Source: Catonia carolina
Taxonomy: Eukaryota; Arthropoda; Insecta; Hemiptera; Achilidae
Reading direction: 5' to 3'
Assembly: GCA_035578175.1 (NCBI GenBank)
Contig: JAQMRL010000003.1
Span: forward strand, 96,269,969 to 96,333,968
Length of the DNA stretch: 64,000 nucleotides
Shown: positions 11,661 to 23,344 of the stretch, one piece after another
How the letters are laid out: every line of letters starts with the position of its first letter
How positions within the stretch are numbered: the stretch's first letter is position 1
Notes under the pieces: model-generated
Told to the model about the DNA's origin: nothing
Databases searched by the model: none
What the model saw: the letters and a program-made list of their open reading frames with translations, nothing else
Translations under genes and position numbers: made by a program

Positions 11661-12526
11661 CACAATGCAAATGTATTGATGGCAAGGTTTAAACGATGTT
11701 TGTAATTTGCAAAGTTACTTTTGAAGTAGTCCTATCTTCAAGGCAATGTAACTTGGAGAATATTTCATCTATAAGGTTTGTATAACTGCCTACTAAATCA
11801 GAATGGTGCGTAGATACTATAAAATTAAAACTTTTTCGTCATACATGCAACCGTTGGCGTGGTATGCGGAAATTCTGAGAGAAAACATTGTCTTTCTTCG
11901 TCAAACCTCCCTCGATATTTTTCAGGGCCTATTACAAACCCTTATCCTTTTACCACTACTACATAATATTGTATGTGTATTTGTAACTGTATATGTATTC
12001 AATGGGTATACTATTCACATAAATGTATTATGAACAAGAGGGTGGAGAATGGCAGGAATTTGACACTGCAACGTTCGAATATCACAGATGCTTTTCCCAC
12101 TTTGCACGTTGCATTCTATGTAAGTACAACTTCTTCTCTGCTCTGAGTTCATTCGTTCAAACATTTTTTCGCGGTGTCGTAGTATTCAGTGTTTTTTTTG
12201 ACAACCGTTTTCTTACCACGCATTTTTTCTAAATTATTTATTATATTTTTTTTGTAAATTTTTTTAACCTACAAAATTTTACGCTCGAAAGTGTTTTGCC
12301 CACTGTAGCTAGCGAAAACGCAACCGATTTTCATGTTTTTATAATAAAAATAACCGAACTTGTTTTATAAAATGCCTGCAATTTTTTCACAATTTAATGA
12401 TAATTAAATTTAATGATGTAGGCCTACTACTGTACAATTTAATGATAAACTTAAATTTCAGCACGTTACAGCTAAAAATGTAGCTTCACACCGCCTATAG
12501 AAAAAACTAATTCAATAAACATATAT
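11661..12526. other. No recognisable feature
   Basis: Several short open frames occur, but none resembles a protein or shows splice context. Nothing supported. Confidence 0.55.
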
Positions 12527-12877
12527 GACAAAAATCTGGTGTGAAACTCTCAGACGACTTTCTCTTGCTATTAAAAAAATAATGAACAATATAACCTAAC
12601 ATTAGTAATAAAACATTATAAAGCAGACGAAATTTAGTAAGTGAGGCGATTTTTAAAAAAATCGTAGGAGCTGGTTTTGTGAAAATCGCAAAAAAGTGAA
12701 AAATGACACGAATAAACTACTACTTCCGGGTGACCGATTTTGATGAAACTGTTCGTGTCGCGCCGTCTAGTGGTATTTAACTTAAGTTTCAAGTTCGTAC
12801 GATGTTCCGTTCTTGAGGTAATTTATTTACGCGCGCACACACACACACATACACACACGCACGCACGCACGCGCACG

Positions 12878-12950
<73 letters not shown>

Positions 12951-13078
12951 CAATCGCTAAAAACATGTTTTTGGGTTTAGGGGGTCTGAAAACGTGTAGA
13001 TCCGGTGATAACTCAATTTTTAAAAAATCTACATGAAAACAATACTTTCCTTCCTATATTCATATAGGCAAGAGAAAG
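12527..13078. repeat. Dispersed repeat family E, copy 1
   Basis: Matches 41975-42330 in several blocks: AATCTGGTGTGAAACTCTCA, ATAATGAACAATATAACC, ACATTAGTAATAAAA, TTTTGATGAAA..GTTC and CTAGTGGTATTTAACTTAAG. A CA microsatellite expanded inside this copy (12831-12947). The ends are undefined. Probably a non-autonomous DNA transposon. Confidence 0.65.
12831..12947. repeat. (CA)n / (CG CA) compound microsatellite
   Basis: About 117 bases of CA with interspersed CGCA units. The apparent Thr-His-rich frame through it is an artefact of the repeat. Confidence 0.95.
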
Positions 13079-13187
13079 TAAAAATAAAAACGCTGTTTCA
13101 TTATTTAAAAGTGGTACATTATAAACGTTTAAGCTCTGATAAACTGACCGCGTACAATATAGTCAAAAGACGACTATACAGTAGTCC

Positions 13188-13267
13188 AGCGATTCGCAAC
13201 CTGTGGTCCGTGGTTCTTTTCATGTGGTCAGCAAAATATTGTTCGGCATAATAATAATAATAATAAA
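13188..13267 (+). repeat. Possible hAT-type terminus next to (AAT)n
   Basis: CAGCGATTCGCAACCTGTGG resembles the common hAT/Charlie-type transposon terminus (CAG..TTCTCAACCTGTGG). An AAT microsatellite at 13248-13267 follows. The opposite terminus was not found. Confidence 0.4.
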
Positions 13268-13799
13268 AACTTTCAGATTTGTCATAATTACCCAAATAAC
13301 AAAACAAATTAGTCACGCTGTTTGTCATTTTAGACTATCTTTTATTATAAAACTTAACTTTATTACGAAATTAATTGAAAACGTTTTTATTACTTTCTTT
13401 GTACGTTTCAATAAACTACAATGCAGTTCAAAAATTAAAATCTCAGAAGAAATTTTAAATATTTTAGTTAATATTTCCTAATATATGTAATATTTTTTAG
13501 TCAGTGCAACATCTAATCACAAGATTAGACAAGATTGGTTATGTTAATATATTATTGTGAATTTTGTTGGAACTCACATGACACAGACATTGAAAAAATA
13601 TTAAAATATACGAAGTGAAAGTTTTGTTTATTATATGCGTACACCATTAAATTTTGTAAAATTAATACTGTTTACTCATATTACGCTTACATATAAACTT
13701 CATATCCTTAAATTATAAACAAAATTATTCACGATGTGTATCAAACAGAATGAGTTATATTGTTATCTTCCACAACAGACTTTTCACTCATCTAAACCA

Positions 13800-14200
13800 A
13801 CTGATACGCAAAATACCCATAATTTACCCCAAAATTTACGTAACAACTTTCAAATGCGATTAATGAGGAAGTGGAGCAGGGGGCTATTTTTAGGAATTAT
13901 GCGACACTTATAGAAATATTAAATATTAATATATTAAATAATAACAAACTATATAAAAATTCAGCCGTAAATATGAAGAAAGACAATCCTAATTTCCTGG
14001 CTCTGAATCTACTAAATAACATTGATATCGGGTTTTCAAGACTGAAACGACATAATGTTTTTGATTTAGGTGATAGGTTTTATAGAACATTGTTACACTT
14101 ATTATATTTTTTTCTAACTGATATACTCGTACTTCAAATCATCATTGTATTTATCAAAAATTGTAATTTATTACTAGTTTCAATTTCATTAACATTATAA
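13800..14200 (+). pseudogene. Degenerate Jockey-like LINE C-terminal fragments
   Basis: Around 13860-13890 the translation gives MRKWSRGL, the end of a Jockey-like ORF. Then 13950-14069 gives NPNFLALNLLNN and FSRLKRHNVFDLGDRF, which parallels the end of the LINE at 3725-4060 (HLAINLLDD...RLKKARILDLPFRF). So two related C-terminal fragments lie in tandem. Frames are partly open but no polymerase domain remains. Confidence 0.6.
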
Positions 14201-14754
14201 TGAAATTGTAATCATGTTTTAATATTTATCAAAATTACTGATTGTTCTATTTCAAGTGAACAGATTGTAATGTTGCAGACTTGTAAAAAAATTATAGAAA
14301 TAAAATTGGTGACCTGTCAGTGGATGGTGCCTCAATTCACGTAACTCCTACTATTTTATTCTTTCGCCCACTATAATTTCGACGGTACTGGCATTATTTC
14401 ACAAATTGCATCCTCAGGAGAATACTCGTCGAATGTTCATCACCATCTGAACAAATTATCTGAATGATTTTGTCGAATAAAATAAATCCAGTGAAACCAA
14501 TACAAGTCACTTTTAACCTTCGGTGAAATGAAAATCCTCCTCTGTTCCTAAGCAACGCTTTATAACCTCAGGTATCAAAAGTACAATACCATGGGTTTGT
14601 ATTAGATAAATTTTTAACTTGGATGCAGCACACAAAACAAAACTTTGGTAACTAAACAGAAGACTAAATAAAGACATTCTACAGCTTTGTCTCTGAAAAA
14701 TTTTCGGTAAAACTGCAGGAAAAACTAAAAAATATACACTAGTCTTTTCATTCC

Positions 14755-15068
14755 TTTTTTTGTATCCAAGGCGGCGAGAAAAACTCATGTTCACTCCTTC
14801 CGGACGGGAAAGTACGTAATGTTGGACTCAATTTAGGTATTTTCGTCCAGTCCTACCAACCAAAATCCCGCCAACTGGCCACTTGATCCGACATCTGCAA
14901 AAAGTCTTCCACCTCCTCAAAACTGTTAATATAATACTACAAGGGAAATGTTGGCTTTAAATTTACACACTGTCAGTGGGGCGTGGAAGGGACCGTATTT
15001 AAATTCCCTCTCATTTTGACCAACTTCACTCTCTCACTCTTAGTCATCTCTTTCATAACCAACTCAGG
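14755..15068. repeat. Dispersed repeat family F, copy 1
   Basis: Matches 54960-55300 in the same orientation: GGCGAGAAAAACTCATG, GGCCACTTGATCCGACATC, ACTGTCAGTGGGGCGTGGAA and AACTCAGGAAATGAGTGTG. This copy lacks the extra 3' sequence of copy 2. Probably an untranslated part of a retroelement, but I cannot name it. Confidence 0.65.
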
Positions 15069-15106
15069 AAATGAGTGTGTTTATTTTATGAGATTGAGAT
15101 ACGATC

Positions 15107-15240
15107 AGAGTTACAAACTATGAAATAAACTAGACATGAAGAGCTAAGTAGTACGTGCTAATAAAACAAGCAAATTAAACATGCTCTAAATAGTTAAAAA
15201 TATTAAAAATAATATATAATGTTAATCATCTCAATACACA
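15107..15240 (+). repeat. Direct repeat left of the LRR exon
   Basis: ATGAAATAAACTAGACATGA, AGAGCTAA, GCTAATAA, AAGCAAA, AATATAATG.TAATC and CAATACA blocks recur in the same order at 16107-16225. The two copies lie either side of the exon at 15518-15635. Confidence 0.75.
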
Positions 15241-15517
15241 ACTTTTTAGGCTAGAAAAAGAAAATAATTTTACAAATTTCTTAGTCATGACAATCTAAAT
15301 TTATCCGTAAATGTGAAATCTCAGAAAATTATTTGCGTAATGTGATATATTTTTTGTTGATTAATTAAACATTTAAAAATATGTAGGTTACTATACGTTA
15401 ATTACAGATAGAATTTACACAAAAATTAAAACTAGTAAAATAATATTACTATGTTATAAACTTCAAATTTAAAATAAGCTTCTAATTTTTAACATCTGTT
15501 TTCTTTTTTATTTTCAG

Positions 15518-15635
15518 AGATTTATCAGACACGGCAATAACGCAACTACCAACAAAAGGTTTGGAGAATTTAGAGATACTCAATATCCTTAACACTCCTA
15601 CATTAAAAGTGTTTCCCTCGATTTACAAATTTGCG
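15518..15635 (+). CDS. Lgr1: LGR1-like receptor, LRR exon
   Basis: Encodes the last leucine-rich repeat of the ectodomain of a glycoprotein-hormone-type receptor: DLSDTAITQLP.KGLENLE then FPSIYKFA. It lines up with the vertebrate FSHR/TSHR stretch DIS.T.I..LPS.GLENL...LP.L. The acceptor is TTTTATTTTCAG ending at 15517 and the donor GTAAGT starts at 15636. One base (A) completes a codon from an upstream exon not in view, then 39 codons end in phase 0, matching the next exon at 43923. The LRR domain would bind the heterodimeric hormone outside the cell. Direct repeats flank the exon at about 0.3-0.5 kb. Exon identity is strong; LGR1 over LGR2/rickets is an inference from the transmembrane exons. 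Confidence 0.85.
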
Positions 15636-16106
15636 GTAAGTTTCTGCGCAGTGAAAAATATATACTGTTAATTTATACAGATATTTTGCATATAAATATT
15701 GCACATTACCATATAATTATTCATGCATGCTGAGTGAGAAAGATTTGCTTAAAATTTAAGTTAAATGCTGTTTATCATTTTAATAACCTACCGTGTATAT
15801 ATAACGAGTTGGTTTTGTAACTGCTGCTCGACAAAGACCCTGCGGGCCAGTCCCTCTCAGTTACATCGTAAAAAGTTTATTTGATAGATTACTTTATCCC
15901 AGTTCTCCGTAAAGTGACCAGCTGACTATGCAAAAACACTAAAACAAATCTCTTAAAATGCTCTTGTTACACCTATTTAACCTATTTTGACCAATGTCCA
16001 GGTTATAACTGAAGACAATAGAATTTTTTTAAATACCTATGAACCGATAAATATTTACAATAAAAAATTTAGAATCAGGAATAATACATTATTGTGCTAA
16101 CAGAGA

Positions 16107-16225
16107 AACAAAATATGAAATAAACTAGACACGAAGAGCTAAATAGAGATGCTAATAAGAAAAGCAAACTAGACAAACTCGAAATAATTTAAAATATTAG
16201 AATTATAATATAATGCTAATCAACT
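16107..16225 (+). repeat. Direct repeat right of the LRR exon
   Basis: Second copy of the repeat at 15107-15240, in the same orientation and about 1 kb away, with small indels. Confidence 0.75.
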
Positions 16226-16359
16226 CTATACATAAATACGAAAATCTTCACTGACTAGCCCTGACTGACACTCACTTCAACTTCTCCCACTTCCTGATAA
16301 GCTAAAAAGGTGAAATTGGATATATTTTTGCAAAAATTAAAGTGCAAAAACCGAAGAAA

Positions 16360-16450
16360 ATTGTTACCTGGCTTCCAGAAACCTTTTTTGTTTACAAACT
16401 GCTTCTTCAATATTTATACGAATATACAGAATATCATAAGGTTGAAAGTT
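16360..16450 (+). repeat. Short direct repeat pair, copy 1
   Basis: GTTACCTGGC, GTTTACAA.CTG.TTCTT, AATA..CAGAA.ATCATAA and TTAAAGTTT-like blocks recur at 16739-16825 in the same order. Function unknown. Overlapping short open frames are not convincing genes. Confidence 0.6.
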
Positions 16451-16738
16451 TCTCTAATGTGTGTGTCCTTCGCAATTCAAATAAGCATTTCTGTTACATT
16501 GGGAGGCAGTGCACAAAGGAAATTATTACATGAATTACAAAATCTTGCGAGTAATTAACAAAAACTAACCGCCCTATATTTCTGAGCAATTGATTAAGTA
16601 CAAGCCGTTCGTCAATTTAATTCCCGGGAACTAATTATATAGATACACAACAAAGCAGCAAAATTCCCGAAAAGAATCCACGACCACAGTACAAGAAACA
16701 GGCATTTTATTCCTTTGGATAGAGCTACAATACGTTAT

Positions 16739-16825
16739 TGTTACCTGGCCACCAAACCTGTTCTGTTTACAACCTGATTCTTTACAATTATAATAATGAA
16801 CAGAAAATCATAATGTTTAAAGTTT
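16739..16825 (+). repeat. Short direct repeat pair, copy 2
   Basis: Counterpart of 16360-16450, about 380 bp downstream. Confidence 0.6.
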
Positions 16826-17186
16826 AATGGTTATTTAACATCGGTAGGCGTACACAAAATAAATTATTATACGATCTGTTAACTCACATCCTGATATTTT
16901 GATTCTCGACCAGTCGGTGTTTGAAAAAAGAACACTAAATTTACTTATCCTAGGACATTGTTAACTACAGTTGAAAAGGTTAAGTTTCCATCTCGTCCAT
17001 AAATTTAATAGTATAGGTAAATACATCGTAACACGCAATGTAAGGTTATTTATATGTAATTTTTTTTGGGAAGTTAAATATTATTATTATTAATTAGTTA
17101 GTTAGAGATTAAGTGAAGAATTTAAACATTTAAACTTTACTCTTGCTCCTAAGGGGTTAAAAGGGGTTTCTTGCACTATGTCTGGT

Positions 17187-17328
17187 CGTTTATCAGTTTT
17201 TGCTAATGCAGACAATAAGGGTAATAGATGAAAATAAGTGATGAAAAATTTCCAGATCTGACCGGGAATCGAACCCAGAAAACTACTTGTATCTACGAAA
17301 TAGAAGTGCAACTACTTGAAGGCAATAA
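17187..17328 (-). mobile_element. tRNA-derived SINE family C, copy 1
   Basis: On the minus strand GGGTTCGATTCCCGGTCAGA is an excellent Pol III B box. It is followed by a body ending in AAATTTTTCATCACTTATTT and TCTGCATTAGC, shared with the copy at 20642-20818. The tRNA-like head upstream (ATTTCGTAGATACAAGTAG) is degraded. Confidence 0.65.
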
Positions 17329-17689
17329 ATATTTTTTCGGTTACTTTCCAAAATGCTGTAAGAAAAGCTGTAGAAATTGTCAATAATTATTCTTTAAAAT
17401 GATAAGTAGAAAAATTAACAAGTAGAGTGAAAGTTTAAAATAAACCATCTCAATTGAAATAGTAAGTGACCGACTGCTCAGACAAAGGTCGCAATTATTA
17501 TTTTTGTTAGGATCGGGACTTTCTGAACAATTTTGAAATATTTTGTGACTAATTTATTCCCGAAAAATAATAAATTAGGTATTGGTGTTTATTAGTATAC
17601 CATACAAATCACAATAAAGATAGAACTAGAGAAGAGACAAAAGAACTGTCACTGTGAACGAGTCACGGTTACTTATAAGTCACGGTGAC

Positions 17690-18060
17690 CACAGTTATTC
17701 AGATAGGCGACTAACCGTAACCCAGTCACTGTTACGTAGATCGCTTACTCTTCTGTCACTGGAAGGCAGGATGACACGGCGAATGTTCACCGTACTATTC
17801 TACAATATAGCACAGCCTCTCGTTCCTCAGTAACTTTTACAAAGATCGCTTACTCATTCTCTGTTCACTGTTTAAGGCAGGACGACACGCGACCGTAATT
17901 CTACAGTTCCTTCAATCACTTTTACAAAAATCAGTTACTCATTCGCTGTTCACTGTCACTTTTAAGAGAGAACGAATTCTTTACCTTGGGAACTAGTGAA
18001 CAAATTCACTCGCTCATTCACCGTTCACAGTTAATAGACAAAACGACATAATATTCTTAC
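17690..18060. repeat. Degenerate tandem repeat, about 4 units of ~85-105 bp
   Basis: Each unit carries a variant of TTTTACAAAGATCGCTTACTC, then CTGTTCACTG, then GGCAGGACGACAC. They occur near 17730, 17834 and 17920, with a weaker fourth near 18000. Units have diverged by substitutions and small indels, so this is an old minisatellite or the sub-repeat core of a transposon. Confidence 0.65.
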
Positions 18061-19424
18061 TCTTCTTCAAGGCTCCTATGATAGCTACGTAAAATATGTT
18101 GGTCTGTTCACTGGGCTTAGTGCTCTCCTTGTCGCCTCTCCTTTGATAACCGGCACGTCCATTCTTTTTTTACTTCAATTTTTACGCACTCTTCTCTCTC
18201 TCACTCTTTCTCTCTCCCTCTCTTAGTCTCTTCCCCTTGTTATGTTTGTCATTTACTAGACTAAACAAAACGAGGGTAGTTTCTTTACATATCTGTTCGC
18301 GGTAACACAATTACATTACCGTATTATTTTTATTGCACGCCGCGTTCTACCTAGCTATTTTATTTATAATGTGCGTTGTTATTTTTCAGTTGTAAATATT
18401 GTTTCTTGTACTTTCTCTTTTTTATACAAAATGTTATTTTTATTACTAATTTAGGATACCTTGTGTTAATCAGTTTTAGGCTAAATTTTTATTTTAGTTA
18501 TACATGTAGCCCATTTTTTTAATTTATCAAACCTCCATTTATCATGAAATAACAACTGAAAACATTATTATTATTATTATAAAACATTATTATTGTTTCA
18601 TGATAACAAATGAAAAATGTACTTAGAAAATACAAAGTTATTGCTAAATCACAAGTAACTATTAAAAGTAACGGTGAACGCTCTTCACTAGATAGAACCA
18701 TCAGGTAAAAATTACAATGTACTACATTTAGCCCCATACCCCTGTGCTTTATACAACATATAGTGTTTTAACGCTCGATTGTCAATGCATTAGGCGTTTC
18801 TCAAACTAGTAGCGGTCTCGTATCCCTTTAAAAAGTGAATCTTCTTCACTTAGTGTGTCCCTTGATTTTTCCGATATATAAAAATGAGAAAATAGTCACA
18901 AATTGAAACAAAAAATGTAAACAAAAAATTAGCTTTAATATTATATACAATTGAGCGTAGTATTATAACCCTGAAATTAAAAATTTAGGGACAATTTTTT
19001 TTTATATAACTTTTTTAATGCATAATCTGTTAAATAACAATAAATGCAACTTATCGATAAGATTTAAATCATGAAAAAATTACAACCCACTCGTGTAATT
19101 AACAAATTATAACATTAAAACATATTATACTGTTCTTAATTATTATTCACAATCAAAATTATATAGAGTTTTTTTCAAATAAATTAAAATTTAAAAAATT
19201 AACCAAAACCACCTTTAAAACGAAAAGAAAACAAAATGAGAAGTAATAAATAATAAGCACACGATTCCAAAAAGCACACGATTCGAATTATAAAGTACAC
19301 TGAACTTTACTGGAGATAATTAAAAATGCTCATTCAGTTATTTACAACATTCACACTCAAACACGACAGTCATCTGCAGAATATTAACATTATATTATTT
19401 ACAATTTTAAAATCACACTATCAG
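18061..19424. other. Intronic DNA without recognisable genes
   Basis: Contains a CT-rich patch near 18190-18230 and short ATT runs near 18565. No coding or element signature was found on either strand. Confidence 0.55.
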
Positions 19425-20097
19425 AATTGTCCTGGGAGATCCAGTACTGTAGCACGTTTTAGCCTATGAACATTATTACTGTTGTCTAAGAGATTCAGTG
19501 CTAAGTGATTTACGTGGTTGTTTAGACGTTTATGTATTTACAACTGAAACTTCGTATTTCTTCTCGTACCGTCTGCACATCCATATCACGATATATCGGC
19601 GCTGTTAATACACCACGGAGCATTTAGTATAGTCCGCAAAGCTTTTGATTGAAACAGTTGCAGAATCTCGATGTTTGAAGTCAATGCTGTGCCCCATAAC
19701 TGAATCCCGTAGGTCCCGTAGGTCCGTAGGTCCAAAAGTAGTTTGTTGCCAATCAAAAGCTGGGAACGCCCACCAACGAGCCAATACATCTTCCTTAATG
19801 TTAAATCCAGCTGTTTTCTTTTCATCTGAATGTGTTTGCGCCAAGTCAGACCTCTATCTAAGTACATTCCTAAGTATTTTACATCTCTGCCCTGGAGAAT
19901 ATTCTTGCCATTCAGTTGGACAGGAGAACAAGTTGCCCTTCTGGTAGTAAACGTTACATGCGTAGACTTGTCCTCGTTCACCTTGATCTTCCACGTTGTC
20001 AGCCAGATTTCCAGCTCACTTAGATACACCTGTACACTGCGTGTCGCAACAATTGGGTCTGCATCACATGACATTATTGCCGTATCATCAACAAAGG
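19425..20097 (-). pseudogene. Jockey-type RT fragment with altered catalytic motif
   Basis: Minus-strand frame 20125-19586 starts at the catalytic box, which reads TATFVDDTA instead of the usual TATYADDTA. It continues through WKIKVNEDKSTHVTFTTRRA, VKYLGMYLDRGLTWRKHI and YGIQLWGTALTSNIEILQLF. After the frame breaks, more of the same protein is found in other frames down to 19425 (HLALNLLDNS, RLKRATVLDLPGQF). The element is 5'-truncated and has at least two frameshifts. A short ACC-TAC-GG repeat expansion near 19715-19735 disrupts the LRPIWTYG region. Confidence 0.85.
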
Positions 20098-20583
20098 TAG
20101 CAGTGATTACAATGATTAAGGACAATTGACTTACTTAAACCTATTTTAAATTTGTACAACACAAATTTTATACAAGATAATGTAAACAAATTATTGAAAG
20201 GTCTGTTGGGAAACTATTGAGAAGTTTTTATATATCTGTAAAGTTATATTCTGGTTCTTGTACGTACGATCTTTAAACGTGAATAGTGTGCTTTGTATTA
20301 CATATTATTTGAATGTTATTGCATTAACTAAATCCACAGCAATTTAGTTTTTCTCCTTGGATATCCTCAAGAGGTAAGTATTTGGCACTTTGAGAACTGT
20401 TGCAGTAAGCTTTTTAAGTTTTGTTATTAGTTGTAACAGTTCAAGAGATTGCAAGATTAGATAAAAATGTAAAGTGTAGTTTGGGAAACGTTCCAACCAT
20501 AACCTGGAATCAGACATAAAACACTTATAAGAATAAAATGTTGACTTAAAACTATATATATTTTGAATTCACAGTTCAATTAA

Positions 20584-21098
20584 GGCCTCACACGCACGAC
20601 GCGGTTACCCGGGACGCTAGAAGTGGCCCGATTAGCCGCAATTTGTTTTTGTTTTTTTGTTTACAAGCGACTATTTCACAATTCTTCCTAATGCAGACGA
20701 TGAGAAGGTTAATAGATAAAAATTAACGAGGAAGAAATGCCAGACCAGACCAGAACTCAAACCTGGGACGCCGGTGTGTTGCCAGTTGCGCTGACGACTA
20801 CACCACCGGCCGGAGCAATAAACATAAGTAAATCCTACATTTCTATACGCACCATTATGCACCTTGGAGAGCTGTGGCTCCTCTAATGGCTAGCCGTGGA
20901 AGTGCTGTACGCACTGTGCTACTAGTTTAGCGGGCAGCTGCCGATCATTTTTCATTAATTCGTTATGACCATAATAACTAACAGCATGATCAGTATGAGG
21001 TCGCTTTTGTGCTTACCCGCGGTGATACCAGCAGGTTCAACTGCGTACTACGGCCAAGCTGCTCGCATTGCGGGTAACCGCATAGTGCGTATGAGACC
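20584..21098. mobile_element. MITE with ~28-bp TIRs, carrying a nested SINE
   Basis: The left end GGCCTCACACGCACGACGCG followed by GTTACCCG pairs with the reverse complement of the right end, GGTCTCATACGCACTATGCG followed by GTTACCCG. Weaker similarity reaches ~48 bp. The target duplication is not clear. No transposase. SINE C copy 2 lies inside and accounts for about a third of the length. Confidence 0.75.
20642..20818 (-). mobile_element. tRNA-derived SINE family C, copy 2
   Basis: On the minus strand: CCGGCCGGTGGTGTAGTCGT (A-box-like), then CCCAGGTTTGAGTTCTGGTC (B-box-like), a body TTTCTTCCTCGTTAATTTTT, TCTGCATTAGG and a T/G-rich tail. The same order is seen at 17187-17328. Confidence 0.75.
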
Positions 21099-22359
21099 TC
21101 GGTAATCTCTAAAAATTAATAAAAATATGAGTTATTAGAACTTAACAACGTTTTTAATTATATTTCTTTTTTTTTGAATTTGGGCAATTGGATTTTATTA
21201 AACTGATTGTAATTGTAAAACTAATCTAATGATAAAGTAATAATTTAAAAAAGTTTACTGAAAGGTTTGATAGGTAAACATTTGATAGGTTTTCATATTT
21301 TTGTAAACTCGTGGAATACAATCTAATAATGAAAATATTAATTAATTTTTCAGTGAAGCTTTAACCATTAATTAATCGAGTGAAGTGCTCCAAAATATAA
21401 TGTCACCAAATAACAGATTATGCGTTATAAACGTGTGTGCCTGTGCTGTAGATGATTGGGAGACGGATGGTTTATGCGTGTGGATGACGTGTTAGGTATG
21501 TTTGTAAATAAACAAGAGTACAAGCGGGTCGTTATAGATACACATATACAATATAGATTTATATATAACGTACATCTATAACACAGGGTGTGTCAAATTT
21601 TGTTCAAGGAATAAAATGTAGAACAGTAACTATTAAAAATTATTGAAATTATTCTGGATGTCTTAAAAGTCAGTGACTTCAATTTTTGACTATATATTAA
21701 ATTCTAATATAATCTGCAAACAGAATTGATAAATTAAATAAAAATTTAAATTTAAAAAAATCCACTTATTAACGAAAATAATTTTAGACTTTCTGTTAAG
21801 CCGAAAACATTTCTTGAAATGAAAAGTCATTAAAATATCCCGACTAAGAATGGCATAGACAAACATGTAAATCTGCTAGAACAATAAAATTATCTATATT
21901 TATTCCTCACTAACATTTAAATGTCCATACCACTAATAACTAACGTAATTTTTGTAAATATTAAAATACTATGTCTTAAAAACCCAATATTTTATGGCTG
22001 CCAATCTTTCAGTAAAATTTCTGATAGTTCGCAAAATCCATACAGACTGACTTTCAGTCAATTATTGTTTCTGACACCTAAAAGAATATATACAAAAAGC
22101 TTTATATAGTATTAATTTAATATTTTAAAAATTACTTCCTGTCAAGCAATTCAAGTAAAGGAACAAAATATTTAAAGAAACACTAATTAATGACTAGTGA
22201 TTTTAAATACTATACAGTTTAAACACCATCATTCGTCACCACACTAGTCATTTTACTTTTTTGTACGAATACAATTGAATCGTACAGCTATGTATTTATA
22301 GAAAAAAAAACTACAGTAATGGCTTTTGTATTAAAGGATCTGTAAGATCCAAGATTTTG
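21099..22359. other. Intronic DNA without recognisable genes
   Basis: AT-rich with no supported element or coding segment. A 62-codon frame at 21921-22109 has no recognisable similarity. Confidence 0.55.
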
Positions 22360-22860
22360 GTTAGTAATTGTTCCGTAGAGCAGGTCAAAACATTTAATTA
22401 CTTGGGCTGTTAAATTGATTTTGATGGAGAACTTTATGTTGACAAAAACACATCGTTTTAAGAGAACATCCAGAACGATTTCACGTACAGTAAGGAGAAG
22501 AGCTCACAAACATACTTGATGAGATTTTATGACGTAATGAGAGTTCTAATACTTTTTATGGCAGCGGAACTTAGGTTCTTTCAAAGAGAAAGAAACAGAA
22601 ATTGGAAGCTGCAGAGAAGCGTTTTCGACGAAGTGTCAAGAAAGTTGTGCGAGAGAGGATAGAATTTAAAATTGCATCATAAGGAAAGAGTTACTGATAA
22701 TAATTGTCAGTGTGAGAATCTGTTATTATCACAGTAAATGGATGAAGCGTTTTCAAAGAATGAAGGACGATAGAATTTAAAAACGGGTTCTGGAATACAA
22801 GCATGATGGGAAAAAAGCATGGTAAGACCTCTACAACACTGAAAACATTTATTTTATTTA
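22360..22860 (+). pseudogene. Degenerate non-LTR RT fragment
   Basis: Frames spell VEQVKTFNYLGC, LMRFYDVMRVLIL, ICYYHSKWMKRFQRMKDDRI and RVLEYKHDGKKAW with intervening stops. The order matches the ORF at 42379-43071 (VSHFKYLGC, LYKTMAVPVLL, RYNSRWCEHVNRM, GRRDRGRP). An old, inactivated relative of that family. Confidence 0.7.
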
Positions 22861-23097
22861 CAGATTTCTAATTAAGAAATAAGACATTTTTTTCCAGAAA
22901 AAGCATACAAATATGATCTACGTCTACGAAGAAAATAAAAAAAGAAGACGATACAATTGAATTAATAAAGCAAAATTTTCAAATTTGTTACAAAGCTTTT
23001 TGTATTAGGTAATTTCTTTTAAAATATTTAATTCTTCCTTGTTTTAAAGAGTTCAAAAATTTTATTAAAAAATAGTTGCTCGAGTTTCGAATAGGAT

Positions 23098-23344
23098 AAT
23101 CTAAGTAGGTAGATGACGTGAGTGAAAAACTGGCAAAATTCAGCGCTGTCTATGGTTCTATTCGCAGGGCAATAGGAAAGAAAACGAGAAAGGATACCCG
23201 AATGAAATTTTATAGTGCAATGGCTGTACCACTCATAACAAAGGAGATTGAAACATGGGTGGCATTACAGAAGAATGAATTTCGTATCTAGGCTGCTGAA
23301 ATGAGATTTTTGCATGCAGTCAAAGGTTGTACCCGGTTAGATAG
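23098..23344 (+). pseudogene. Non-LTR RT fragment, left half, split by provirus
   Basis: Translation gives SEKLAKFSAVYGSIRRAIGK, KTRKDTRMKFYSAMAVPLI and AAEMRFLHAVKGCTRLD. It parallels TICGTIHRTLKNKTRKDTRI and AEMKFLRATAGYNRLD in the 42379-43071 copy. The protein similarity stops at GATAG (23340-23344) and resumes directly after the second GATAG at 36268. Confidence 0.85.
23340..23344. repeat. Target-site duplication of provirus, left (GATAG)
   Basis: GATAG immediately before the TG of the left LTR. The identical 5-mer follows the CA of the right LTR at 36268-36272. Confidence 0.85.

Noticed and set aside
11466..11679. Plus-strand frames of ~68-81 codons
   Set aside because: They are the antisense of a mariner transposase C-terminus, whose motifs are on the minus strand.
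12740..13036. 98-codon frame rich in Thr-His
   Set aside because: It is a translation of the CA microsatellite, not a gene.
14513..14794. 93-codon minus frame as a gene
   Set aside because: It overlaps repeat family F at its start and has no recognisable domain.
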